Positions 35,083 through 46,964 of a stretch of DNA of 64,000 bases are shown piece after piece. The stretch is from Dipteris shenzhenensis (lineage: Eukaryota; Polypodiophyta; Polypodiopsida; Gleicheniales), in the NCBI GenBank assembly GCA_047967505.1, contig CM106539.1. One strand, written 5' to 3'. Within the stretch, counting starts at the first letter, position 1; each line of letters opens with the position of its first letter. Both the position numbers and the translations under genes were made by a program. Under the pieces are notes generated by a model, which was not told the origin of the DNA, ran no database searches, and worked only from the letters and a program-made list of their open reading frames with translations.

Positions 35083-35943
35083 TGATGAGAAATGCTTGTG
35101 GAACCTGCAAATCCTTGAAAAACATAGCAACACTCTTCGAAAATACGCACAAACTCTCAAAACTCACAAACGGAAGAGATAGAACAAGCGTGCTAGGTAC
35201 AATCTCCCCCCATAGGAGTGGTGCTCTCCTTCCATGTCCTATGTATTTATGTATATTTTCCAAAAAAGCTTCTGAGCAAAAATCATACAAAAGCCCTTGT
35301 GCTTTCCTCCATGCAGCCTTTTACAAAAAGCCCATCCACCTTCTAGAATAGCTAGCTTTTTCTAACTTTAGTTTATACACTTAGCCAAGTCACTAATATT
35401 CCAAAATTCAAATATGTACATAAGCTTTTGTAATATAAAAAATTAGGCATAAGCCTTATTCATCCCCACATCACTAGAGTTGCGCCTATGTGCCCAAAAT
35501 ATGGTGGATCATGCTTGCTAGATACCATTGCCCAATCAGTTACTCTTCCCTTGGATTCACATGATCAATAGTAATGAAATATTTCAAGCATAAGATAACC
35601 TTGGAATTAGTCACCACAATCAATCAACCTTTCAGTATTATAGCAACACGAAATCAATAAATCATAGATGAATGGTGCACACATGCGACACATACCATCT
35701 CATGGTGCACCTGATGCTACACATGAATAAAATCGTATAGATGATGCACACATGCTACACATACCATCATCGCGTAAGTGGTGCACACAATGCTACACAG
35801 TCATACAGCTATTGCCGTATATCCAACCATGTAGGAGCACACATGCATCACTACGGAACAACGAGCACACATGCATCAGCTGCGTGACAAAAATGTTGGA
35901 TCTCACTAAACTAAATACTGGATTAAATTAATGGGATAATTTT
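35083..35943 (-). repeat. 3' LTR of the Ty3 element
   Basis: It begins (plus reading) TGATGAGAAATGCTTGTGG and ends at about ...TTAATGGGATAATT. It aligns with 40001-40881 throughout, with scattered substitutions and one 18-base indel near 35357. The U3 part (35660-35890) holds six copies of a GCACACATGC-like word. Confidence 0.9.
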
Positions 35944-37460
35944 TTAATCGTGACTGGAATGCAATTGGATGGTTATCTTGCATGAGCATAGCCCCAAAAC
36001 CCTGTGCACTAGCATCAATAACCATGACAAAGAAGGGTGTCATAAAGTCCGGCATGGTCAAAACTGGCGTGTGCGCCATTGCACCCTTAAGTCATTGAAA
36101 GGCTAAAGTGTGCTGCTCACCCCAAGAGAAAGCACGAGTCTTACACAGTAGTTCGGCCAATGGATGAGCCTTGTGTGCAAAATTTCTAACAAATCTGCGA
36201 TAGAAACTACACAGACAAAGAAAAGATCGTAACTCATGGATATCTTTAGGCTGTGGCCAGTTTAATATCACTTCTACTTTCTTGGGATCTACTCGAATGC
36301 CTTCAGCTGAAACAATGTGTCCAAGATATTCAATTAGAGGCTAGAAAAAATAACTTTTCTCTGAGTTGGTGTATAGTTGGTTCTCACGTAAGAGAGAGAA
36401 AACAAGATTCAAGTGTTTCTCATGTTCCTCTCGACTCTTGCTATAAATCATGATATCATCAAAGAAAACTACCACAAAGTCTTGATAGGGTAGGAAGATA
36501 CGATTCATCATTCGACTAAATGTGGCAAGTGCATTGGTCAATCCAAAAGGCATAACAAGAAATTCATAGTGACCAGTTTGGGTTCCAAAAGCAGTCTTGA
36601 AAATATCGGGCTCGATCACTCTCACTTGATGATATCCTGACTTAAGATCGATCTTGCTAAAGATTGTGGATCCTTTCAACTTGTCGAGTAGATCATCAAG
36701 TCTCAGAATGCGGTATCGATTTTTCACAGTGATTTTATTTAAGGCATGATAATCGATGCACATTTGAAAAGTTCCATTTTTCTTCTTGACAAGAAGAACG
36801 GGTGTGTGAGTTGTTAGGTCGAATTAGGCCTCTAGCCAAAAGATCTTCTATTTGGGATTGAATCTCTTGCTGCTCAGTAGGATTGTGCCTATATGGTGAT
36901 TTACACGGTGGTGCGCTACCTGGAATAAGGTCAATCTTATGATCCTTAGGTCTAGATTGAGGTAGGCTAGGGGGTAAGTTTTCCATAAAGCAGTCATCAT
37001 AGGTAGCTAGAAAAGGATCCAAAGGCTCTTAGTTTTCTTAGTCTTAGGACTAGCCTCAATCTTACTGACCATAACCAGATATGTCTTTTCATGTTTGTGC
37101 AAAGCTCTTTTAGCTTAGGTATGTGACAATATAGGCCAAGAGGGAAGATTCTTGTCGCATTCTAGAGTCATAGTCTCAGTGCCTTGAGTCACAATCATAG
37201 TAATCAGGTTTGGCATTATGATTGATGTGCCAGGGCATCCCTAGAATGAGATCTTGCTCACGCAAAGGAGCTACTAAGAAATCACGGCTCTCAACTAATG
37301 GCCCTAAAGTCACCTCAAGATCCTTAGCCATTTGCAAACAATTATAATTCGATCCTTGAAAAGCTGATTTGACTTTATATATTGTTTTGATGGTTGCGAG
37401 CCCTAACTTTTCAACTAAACGTTGTGAAATGAAATCATGGTGCTTCCATCATCAAATAAG
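35944..37460 (-). pseudogene. Ty3 pol: protease, reverse transcriptase, start of RNase H
   Basis: Read on the minus strand from 37460: protease SVLFDDGSTMISF and LILGMPWH (about 37250-37215), a damaged linker with many stops, then CKSPYRHNPTEQQEIQSQIE (36900-36845). RT follows with [66 protein letters not shown] and motif [15 protein letters not shown] (about 36470-36430), both aspartates kept. Connection segment: YLGHIVSAEGI and WPQPKDIHELRSFL. RNase H starts [18 protein letters not shown] and ends at FQSRLKN, where the LTR begins. Integrase is missing. Compared with a full Ty3 pol, well over half of the C-terminal part is lost. Confidence 0.85.
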
Positions 37461-38652
37461 ACACTATGTTCTTTTTCGTGCAATAGTGCTTGAAGTATGA
37501 AGTATGCTTCTTTGCTCGAGGGGTGCGAGTAGCAAAGCTTCTTCCTTGCTTTCTTTCTAATTCTAATGCCAAATCCATAGCATCAAAAGCTGTAGATGGT
37601 TGAAGCATACGTACATCAGCATGAATAGTAGGGTGTAAACCCTCAACAAAGGTATGACATTGCTCCTTTCGGGACACTTTCTCAATAGTTTGCAATTGAA
37701 GTAGAGAGGAAAGATATTTCTCGGTGTATGCGTCCACACTCTCATTATCCAACTGCCTCAATCTTCGCCATTGCCTGCGAGTATCCTCTTCAAACTGTGT
37801 AGGTAGGAAGCGCTTCTTGATTTTATCTTTGAATGCTTCCCATGTCTTTGGAACATGAGTGCTTTCGGCAACCACACTCCACCATAATTGTGCACTGCTT
37901 GTCATGTGACTTGTAGCAAGTTTTACCTTCTCGATCTCGGTATTGATTGAAAGAACTAATCCACGCAAGTAAAGCTTGTCCATCTCTTTTACCATCATAT
38001 TTTGGAAATAAAAAGTTTTGCGGTTAATCTTACCAGACTTCTTCTTATCACAAAGCTTGAGTGCTTTCAAGATGGCCTTTCCCACATTGTCTTCATCGCT
38101 GGACTCATGTGAAGGAGTAGTGTTATGATGTCATCGTAGTGAAGTCTTCACATGTCGCTTCTTCTTCCTTTGATGTCTCGTCTTGCTTCTTCCATGCTCA
38201 CTATCATTGGTGTCTGATGATTTGTTGCTTTCACTTTTTTCATCATCTCTATCCTTCATACGCTTGTTTGTGACTTCAGTCATCTCTTTTAACACTTGAT
38301 TTTCACATTCTTCATTGGCTTTATGCATGTCGCATATGTTGCGCATGTACTCAAGTTCCTGCTCAAGGTCCCGTGCATGATGTTTCCATGCATCCAAGGA
38401 ATCTGATGCATGCATAGGTTCCTTGTCCTCAATCAATATAGGTGGCTTCCAAGTTGTTGTCACTTGGCGTAGAGCATCTTCAATTTCTTGACGTTGTTGC
38501 TTCTCATGTTGATAGCGTTCTCGCCATTCTTCCTTAGTAAGTGTCATCGGTGTTGAACTTCTTCTTGATCGATGGTGATCGTTTTCCACATCCTCATCAT
38601 GATGTAGATCTTTAGGATAACATATCTCTGATGGAATATGCCTTCTAGACAT
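37461..38652 (-). pseudogene. Ty3 gag with one nonsense mutation
   Basis: The likely start is the ATG at 38652 (MSRRHIPSEICYPKDL). The N-terminal half is highly charged, with a coiled-coil-like stretch (WRERYQHEKQQRQEIEDAL) and a basic tail (RKKKRHVKTSLR). One TGA at about 38130 (CGA to TGA is the simplest cause) interrupts it; the same frame continues with the gag capsid core: TSSAQLWWSVVAESTHVPKT, WEAFKDKIKKRFLPTQFEED and LRQLDNESVDAYTEKYLSSL (about 37900-37690). No CCHC knuckle is seen before the frame ends near 37435; the protease follows at once in another frame. Confidence 0.85.
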
Positions 38653-39442
38653 AGTTAAGTATGTGCACAGTGCAAAGAAGAAATCACTATGAAAGGAACT
38701 ACACAAAAACACAAGACTTATCTCAATTCGGTTTCCAAGCTTTGAAAGTGGCTATTTGTCAAATAGTATCTATGTGGGCTCTCAAACTCATACGATTCCA
38801 ACAAGTGAATCCACGTTGTAAGGTACAAAGCAAAGCTCATGTCCGATAGCACTTGTAGACTGCCTCCTGCTCTTGTGAACACTTGCTTTTGAAATTCTCC
38901 TCTTCCAAAATCTGTTGCGTTGCTCCCTTGTTTGCACTTTTGCCTTGAAGGATATCTTTATGACTAGGAACTTCAAAGAATAGAGCAACAAAGTGACTTG
39001 ATCTAGTGGATGGTCACTAATTGTTAAGGGGACTTGAGCTACTATAGTACCGAGATGGGGGACCTCCCGGGAAGTATGAGCAATCTCCCAAGGCTTCCTC
39101 GTGCACAGCCAACAGCGCCAACAGTGCCTTCAGTGCCAGGTATGCCAAGGACTATGCCTTGGTCGTTGCCTTTGTCATACGCTTAGATGAGCTAAGGCGC
39201 GGGTGTGCGTTTGCAAGCTTCGATCTGTCTACGTACGATCGACTTCTTTTGCTACGATCTTTTTTTTAAAATCTTCGCCGCACGTATTTCTACCTACGAG
39301 CCATTATGCGCTATTCACTTCTGTTGCTTCGAACTTCGTTGCGCTCTTGTACGTGGTGTCCACAATCTGATGCGTGCTGTGGTTTCTTGTTCGAGGATGC
39401 GAGGTGCGTGTGCTTCCTGTGCTATGGATGATGAAACCTTCT
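38653..39442 (-). other. Ty3 5' leader between PBS and gag
   Basis: About 790 bases lie between the innermost primer binding site and the gag ATG. I see no protein motif. The half next to the PBS (39280-39442) is repeated within the adjacent tandem units. Confidence 0.6.
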
Positions 39443-40000
39443 CTCTGATACCACTGCGATGGGAAACGCTCGCGAAACGTACAAATCCTTGAAAAACATA
39501 GCAACACTCTTCAAAAATACGCACAAACTCTCAAAACTCACAAATGGAAGAGACAGAACAACCGTGTTGGGTACAATCTCCCCCCATAGGAGTGGTGCTC
39601 TCCTTCCACCATTCTGCGCTGTTCACTTCTACTGCTGCGGTTTCTTGTTCGAGGATGTGGGGTATGTGTGCTTCCCGTGCTATGGATGACGAAACCTTTG
39701 CTCTGATACCACTGTGACAGGAAACGCTTGCGGAACCTGCAAATCCTTGAAAAACATAGCAACATTCTTCGAAAATATGCACAAACTCTCAAAACTCACA
39801 AACGGAAGGGTACAATTTCCCCCCATAGGAGTGGTGCTCTCCTTCCACCATTCTACACTGTTCGCTTCTGTTGCTTTGAACTTCGTTGCGCTCTTGTACG
39901 TGGTGTCCACAATCTGATGCGTGCTGTGGTTTCTTGTTGGAGGACGTCGGGTGCATGTGCTTCCCATGCTATGGACGACAAAACCTTGGCTCTGATACAC
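39443..40000 (-). repeat. Tandem LTR-edge/PBS units (three primer binding sites)
   Basis: Three copies of the tRNA-Met primer-binding complement are present: CTCTGATACCA at 39443-39453 and 39701-39711, and CTCTGATACA (one base lost) at 39990-39999. Each is followed, after one or two bases, by an LTR start TG...AGGAAACGC or GGGAAACGC (39455, 39713, 40001). The units at 39455-39712 (258 bases) and 39713-40000 (288 bases) each hold about 150 bases of LTR edge plus about 110 bases of leader. Only the third LTR start continues as a full LTR. Confidence 0.85.
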
Positions 40001-40881
40001 TGCGATAGGAAACGCTTGCGAAACTTGCAAATCCTTGAAAAACATAGCAACACTCTTCGAAAATACGCACAATCTCTCAAAACTCACAAACGGAAGAGAC
40101 AGAACAAGTGTGCTAGGTACAATCTCCCCCCATAGGAGTGGTGCTCTCCTTCCACCTCCTATGTATTTATATATATTTCCCAAAAAAGCTTACGAGCAAA
40201 AATCATACAAAAGCCCCTGTGCTTTCCTCCATGCACCCTTTTACAAAAAGCCCATCCACCTTCTAGAATAGCTAGCTTTTTCTAAAAATAAAGCTTTCTC
40301 TAACTTTAGTTTATACACTTAGCCAAGCCACTAATATTTGAAAATTCAAATATGTACATAAGCTTTTGTAATATAAAAAATTAGGCATAAGCCTTATTCA
40401 TCCCCGCATCACTGGAGTTGCACCTACATGCCCAAAATATGGCAGATCATGCTTGCCAGATGCCATTGCCCGATCAATTACTCTTCCCCTGGATTCACAC
40501 GATCAATAGTAATGAAATATTTCAAGCATAAGATAACCTTGGAATTAATCACCACAATCAATCAACCTTTTAGTATTATAGCAACACGAAATCAATAAAT
40601 CACAGATGAATGGTGCACACATGCAACACATACCATCTCATGATGCACTTGATGCTACACATGAATAAAATCGTACGGATGGTGCACACATGCTACACAT
40701 ATCGTCATCGCATAAGTGGTGCACACAATGCTACACACTCATACAACCGCAGCCGTATATCCAGCCATGTAGGAGCACACATGCATCACTATGGAATAAC
40801 AAGCACACATGCATTAGCTACGCGACAAAAATGCTGGATCTCACTAAACTAAATATTGAAGGATTAAATTAATGGGATAAT
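40001..40881 (-). repeat. 5' LTR of the Ty3 element
   Basis: It begins (plus reading) TGCGATAGGAAACGCTTGCG, aligns with 35083-35943, and ends where the LINE ORF2 C-terminal frame begins (TTCCAATTCTTG onward). It carries an extra 18 bases (AAAATAAAGCTTTCTCTA at about 40286) relative to the 3' LTR. In the element's own orientation the U3 region is at the right-hand end. Confidence 0.9.
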
Positions 40882-43800
40882 TCCAATTCTTGTAACAAAA
40901 CCCTCCATCTCCTCCGTACATATGGACCTCCAAATATGGCAAGTTGCAATGCTAGCTAGAATCTCCCATGATGTATCCACCGAGGCATGAGCGGATCTGA
41001 AAGGAGACAAGGGAACATCCCAGAGAGAACAAGACTCCATAGAGTGTCTTTGTATAATGAAGGATGAGTCTAAGTCATGTCCCTCGAAAAACACTTGAGG
41101 GCCAGTAAGAGATAACCATGCCACTGATCCCCAAGTCATGAAGAAGGGTGCTCTATGAAATATGCTAAAAATCCTAGTAACACCCTTCCAGATTATTCTC
41201 ACCTGTCTATACTCCAAGAGGAAATGCTGAGATGACTCAATTGCTACGTGGCATTGAGGACAAGTAGGGTCAGCCCCGAATCTGGATCTCCACAGGTCCA
41301 CCACTGCAATCCCTCCATGCATAGAAAGCCAAGAAGAGAGTGATCCTTCTATTCCTGAGGTATTTCTAGAGCCTCCTCCAAAAGTTTTTTTGCACCTCTG
41401 AAGAAATCTGAAAACTATCCCAATGAGGACCTCTGGAGGGCTTCCAACCTCTACTGCTAAGATGAAATCTCCTGGCATTTTAGACTATGTAACAAAAGAA
41501 GGGGATGCTCTTCTGTCGGTGCCCTTGATCAATCCACTCCCACTCCCTTGGGTCCCACTGTAAGAACCTAATGGGGGAACCACCATATAGCCAGAGTCTA
41601 GCCAGAGTCTGTAAGACCCAATTACTAAGAGAACAGGGTCAAGATCAAGATACCACTGGGAGTCCTTGCCCCACTCCATGTAACCTATAGTCCTAACAGG
41701 CTGGAAGGCAACCCCAAAACAATATCATATGAAGATCTAACATGTCTTCCTCCTGACTAAACATCAAAGACAAGGGTCTCCTCAAGTGCATCCCACAAGG
41801 AAATAACCTCTTGTAAAGGAATACTGTCCCCATAAAAGCTCCCAACCAAGTGGACTCTATGATAGGCATGTCATATGTATCTAGCCACTCTATTGGTATG
41901 GCTGCATCTATCTGCTACATCCTGACTGCACTCCCTCTGAGCTGGCCAACTGATAAGAGTCTCTAATCCTCTAGAAGCTTCCTAAAAGCCTTCCAGGCAC
42001 CTACTTTGGAATCTGGTCCCCTCTCCCATCGAGACCACTACATATAATGTGACACTCCTAGTGATTTGCCATGCTCATCCAATATAGAGTCATTCCACAT
42101 GACTGGCTTTTTGTCTATTTCTTCACGAGAGGAGCGTGGAACTCTCTGAAGAGTGCCTCTGAAGCTACCCCAAGTCTTCTCAGAATGGCATCCATGAGAG
42201 GGGAAGAGGGAGATCTAAGATGGGCTGAAGTAAAGATCCATCTCGAGTTGTCCATCCAATCTCCCCCATGAGATGGTGTACAAGACTGAATACTGTGTAC
42301 AAGATTGAATGATGGTATACAAGACTGAATGCTGTGTAAGAAATTTTTTTTCCAAGGCTCCTATTCAGGCATCAATCCTCTCACTACAAACTCACAAAGT
42401 AAGGCCATATACTGCAAGTTTGGATCAATAATATTGAGGCATCCTTCCCCTGTGGGGAGAATGAGGGTCTCCCAAGCCACCCTGGCTACAACATTTGAGG
42501 TGCCATCTAACGTGCTCCATATAGGTCTCATGAGCTGAGAGAAAAAACCTCTAGATCTGCACGAACATGAGCAAACAAACCAGGCAGTAGCCTATAATCC
42601 CTTGGTTCACAACCACTACTCTGGATGCAAGGTCAAGTTTGGAAGAACTCCAAGCACGGGAGCCAACTGATGTGCTGGAGAGATGCCCACCCCAACCTAG
42701 GATCCTAGGTACTTGGTGGAAACACCCCTCTAAATCAAAGTGAATCCTATGTGATTCCCCCAGTCTAAGTGTCCTCATCACTAATCCAAAAGCAATTGGA
42801 TTTGTTCCAATTAATATGAGCCCCTGCTACCGTGCAAAACAAATTCAAGGCTGTCCTAAACGAGGTGAGTGTTTGTGGTGTGGCATCCAAAAAAATAGCC
42901 GTGTCATTTGCCAACTCACTATCCAAGAGCTCATCATCCTACCTCAATGCAAGCCTCAGCCCTATAATATCAGCTTGAGCTCTAAGGTAATAGCTCATAG
43001 CTTTAGCCACAAATAAAAAGAGAAAGGGGGCTAAAGGGCATCCCTAACGGACCGATCTGGTAATCTAAAACTTGTCTCCCCTAACTCCACCATTAAGAAC
43101 CTGGCTACCGATCTGTAGAGAGATGACACCCCTATGATCCATGCATTTGTGAATCCAAAGTGAATGAGGGCACCCTCTAGAAAGCCCTAGTCTACTCTGT
43201 CATTTAAGCTTTCTCAAAGTCCAAGAGTAGAATGGCAAGCATATGGACATTATGCATGGCCTAGCCAGAAGCCTCCCAAAATGAGAAGATAAGTATCGAA
43301 GATGCTCTTGCCATGCACAAAGCCCGTCTGCAAATCATGCATAAGATTTGGAAGAAAGGGCTGCAAACGTAGGTTGATTGATTTTGGTAAAGTTGTGTAC
43401 AAAGTACCCTAGTAGAGTGATCGGTCTCCACTGAGACACTAAATTCCTGCAACGCCCTTTTGGGATAAGATGAATGAGAGTTCCACCTCTATCCAGAACC
43501 CAATCATCCACATTAAATTTGTCAATCCGTGCATGGATAGGCATCTGCAACCTCTTGTTCGACCAAGAAAATAGGAGTGACTGTGGCTGAGTGTGGAAAG
43601 CATCATCATACCAAGCATCTCTGCCAGTGTACCAAAAAAGGAAGGCATCCCAGGTTGCTCTCTCTAGGGAATGGATACCACCTTCCCTACCTCCTCTTTT
43701 TTCTGTGGGCATTTCAACCATGTTGAAATCACCCCAATGATCCAAGACTCTGCAATGCAAGACCAAGAAAGCAACTCCTTCCATAGAAGGACACAGTCCC

Positions 43801-44180
43801 CTCTTGAATTGGGGGCATAGAGGTTTAAGAAACCAACCTTACACCCACCAATCAAAAGAAGATCCACTACACTCTAGAAGGAACTATGATCCCATGTCCA
43901 ATCACCAAGGGTAGCATCAAAGAAGAAATAGAAATGCAAGTACCTCCCCTAGTGCCCAAGGCAAGTGAGCAAAAAGTATGGCCTGAGAGAAGCTTACCCA
44001 ACTTGGCACAATCCCTGACATGCAGTTTGTGTTCCTGAATCATGAGAATATCAATGGGCCCCCCAGTAACACCTGGATGAATTTGGTTACGAATCAGCTG
44101 CCTATGGTGGCGGTGAGGTACACTTATGAGGCCCTGAACGTTCCAACTAACAAGCCTCGTGTGAGGCCTTGAAAAGCCTT
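40882..44180 (-). pseudogene. L1-type LINE with an internal endonuclease-RT deletion
   Basis: On the minus strand: endonuclease start near 44100 (PIDILMIQEHKLHVRDCAKL), FLNLYAPNSRGD (43840-43805), WGDFNMVEMPTEKRGG (43735-43690), then HARIDKFNVDDWVLDRGGTL fused straight to IHLIPKGRCRNLVSQWRPIT of RT (43500-43430). RT motif B reads GVR, stop, GCPLAPFLFLF (43065-43015), and motif C has ANDT in place of ADDT (42900-42911). The zf-RVT end is at 41330-41150 (WLSMHGGIAVVDLWRSRFGA, CPQCHVAIESSQHFLLEY, where the last Cys is Tyr). ORF1 is not seen. The 3' end is cut at 40882 by the LTR of the neighbouring Ty3 element. Confidence 0.85.
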
Positions 44181-46086
44181 ACCTAACCTAGTAGCGGAGA
44201 TATCCCTCTCTTGGGAAAAATTCCTCCTATCAAGAGGAGGGAAGTCACTTGGGGAAAGCACAAGAACCACAAAAATAGTGGAAAATGTATTACAAGGGCA
44301 CATTAGTGAGTTTGATGGTATGGATTTATACTTTGCCTCACATGTACATGGGCATTGTAAAAGGAAACAAAGAGCGATGATGAATAATGCATGACTTATT
44401 GCATAGCATTGCACACATATGAATTTGATAATTTCTTTTTGTTAGTACAATGAAATAGATTGGTAAGTGTAGATTATGCAGTTTGTAATTCTTACAAAAG
44501 TAGAAAATGATATGGAGTGTCCTTACATGTGTTTGTATTATTGTATGAAGCATTGCACACCTTGCTATGCATATCACATGATGTTTAGTCATTCTCTCCT
44601 TGGGTTAGTGAATCTCTACTAGTGAGATTTTCAATGAGTATTTACATGCTTATATGTGCAAAATAAAATTTTGAATAAATAATAATGTCCTATATAATCC
44701 CATCCACCAACCTAATTGCTCATTGACAAAATATATAGTGTTTGCAAATGTTTACAATCAAGTTAAAGGAGGAAAATGTTTGATATTTAAGGTTAGAATG
44801 TGTTCATGGATTTACACACCAATGGGTTATATTTTGCCAAAGAACGGATAAGTTATGGCTCTTGCATGCCATTCATATTTGATATATTCACCAAACCTCA
44901 CCACAAAATTTCAACCAAGCTTGCTTTGACGAAAAGTTGAAGCTACCATTTAGAGGTGATAGACTAGGTTCAATCTTGCAGTCCATGCTCTCTTATCTTC
45001 ATCATTTGTATATTCAGTGTGTTCATTTTTTAATTATGGGCAATGTTTATTTCATGGTGTCAACATTTATTTCATGAAGATAGAGAGAAGAAAAATGCAA
45101 TCACATAATGATGATGGTCATGGCCAACACGATCATATGAGTAGTGGTTGAGTTTTTCCACCTCGAATGCATATGGTTATGGTTCATATTACACATTTGA
45201 CCCTACATATTTGGCAATTTTGTAACTTTAAGGTGCACTTTGTGGCTGCTTTAGAACAAAACAATGGATATTTCATTGGAAAAAGATTTGGCATGATCAA
45301 CATTCCCTTTCCTTGTGGGAGAAGTTTAAAGTCATCCAATTTACTATCACAAGACATAATGACTTTATGTGTCGTTATACATGTATGAAGAATATTTAGG
45401 GCATGGCCTAATGCCACTATTCTTTTGCCATGATGTTGAAGGATCTATTAAATGTTTATGAAATAGAATCCTTACAAATGCATTTACTTGTCAAGACATG
45501 GAATGTTGAATGAGCCAGATACTTCTAAATAAATCCTTGTGTCAATGTTCTCTCCCATATTGTACGGTTCATATTATATGGATGAGACTTCTTTGGTGAG
45601 TAGAACAAGGGTCAAGGAGTCCCTTTTAGACACATCTTCTCTAATGAAATCATACTATAGTGGGCATTTTAATCATTGACATCAACACAAATTGTTTAAG
45701 TAACACAAAGTGCCTAAGTCACTCATGCTTTGCATTTGGAGACTCATACATATCTTCTCATTAACACTTATGTGCATCAAGAAGTAGGCGAGTTGCATCC
45801 TAGCTTCTGCACTTATGTGGAAAGCACACCTAATAATCACACATCCACTACACAAGCCACCATTGCTTGAAAAGCAATACATTAGTGTAGGTAGCAAATA
45901 AAATCAATAAGAAATGGGACCAAGGGAAGGAAACAACGGAGCTTAAAGTGGACATGCTCTTCCTCAACCCTTTTTTTTGATACCTCAAAAAACTACAAGT
46001 GCAACTTTTTCTCCTTTATTTATTTTTGTGTGGTTCGTTTCACCTAGTAGGAGAGGGTGATTAGCAAGCTCTTAAGTGAGGCTTAT
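44181..46086 (+). other. No gene seen
   Basis: AT-rich DNA with no coding motif on either strand. It separates the LINE from a microsatellite block. Confidence 0.5.
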
Positions 46087-46167
46087 AAAAATATTTATAC
46101 ATATACACATATACACATATACAAATATACACATACATGTATATGCATGCATGTGTGCGTGCGAGCA

Positions 46168-46234
<67 letters not shown>
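46087..46234. repeat. TA/CA-rich and (GA)n microsatellite
   Basis: An ATACACATATAC-type stretch and a short (GT)n run lead into an uninterrupted (GA)26 tract at about 46182-46234. Apparent open frames rich in RERE, SLSL or HTHT are products of this repeat. Confidence 0.95.
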
Positions 46235-46235
<1 letters not shown>

Positions 46236-46964
46236 GCATACGTGCGTGCACACATGTGCACGTGAACTTGAAGAGCACATTGTTATTGCGAGTAAAAAAC
46301 ACTATCTTGAAAGGCCTACACAAAGGTAGGTGTGTAGGTATCGAGGTATCTTTGTACTCTTGTAGAGGAGGTACCAGTCAATAGTGACACTTCTAAGGGT
46401 GATTACACATTGAGGGTAGTTGAGCTGATGTGCAAACATGTCCCCCACCTAAACTTGATGGGGGGCCAATCTTGACTGCCTATTGCCCGCCCAAGCTTGG
46501 GTGCAGGGGAGTGTATAAACACCCTCAGAGCCGGTCCCCATGAGGGGTCCCTAGCTCTAAATCACCGGTCTGATTGGCGGTTGTTGGATTAAGGCCCTAT
46601 GGGGGGGTGGAATTCCCTCACCAGCTTCGCCCACCATGAGTGTTAATCAGCTCCAACTGGTTGTAGAGGGTGATGGACTACAAAAGTTACGGTGTGAGGT
46701 TCTCTTCACCGAGTGGTGACCAGCGCCCTCCGTGAATGCATTTTAGGCCGAAGTAAGAGTTTCTAGGTGGCCTTGCCCATCGCCTAGACAGCTAGCTGTT
46801 GATCTCCAGTGGACTGGCTCCTCAAAAATTTCATGGGGGGAGGTGGGTCCAAAGCGGGTGAAGATGGTAAGGCGCGGGGCTCTCACGAGTGCATGGGGAC
46901 GAGCTCTTAAGTTCTTAGCACTCGAATGTAGACTTGGGTATGTGGAAGCATGGGGACGAGCTCT
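46235..46964 (+). other. No gene seen; GC-moderate spacer
   Basis: Several G5-G7 or C5 runs occur (46450, 46602, 46836) but no recognisable gene or repeat family. It could be an old noncoding transposon part. Confidence 0.4.

Larger units (their letters stand above)
35083..40881 (-). mobile_element. Ty3 LTR retrotransposon with both LTRs, integrase deleted
   Basis: Two long direct repeats (35083-35943 and 40001-40881) flank a minus-strand internal region in the order leader, gag, protease, RT, partial RNase H. Both LTRs start with TG in the plus-strand reading, and the primer binding site (complement of TGGTATCAGAG, matching initiator Met-tRNA) stands next to the right-hand LTR, which is therefore the 5' LTR. 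The coding region stops a short way into RNase H and joins the 3' LTR directly, so the rest of RNase H and integrase are absent. I see no five-base target duplication. The right end abuts a LINE ORF2 end, so this element inserted into, or recombined with, that LINE. Confidence 0.9.

Noticed and set aside
35083-35351. Small open frames in the LTRs on both strands
   Set aside because: They lie within LTR sequence that recurs at 39455-40271 and carry no domain.
46057-46384. Frames with RERERE, SLSLSL or HTHTHT stretches, here and at 48-53 kb
   Set aside because: They are products of (GA)n and (GT)n microsatellites on both strands.
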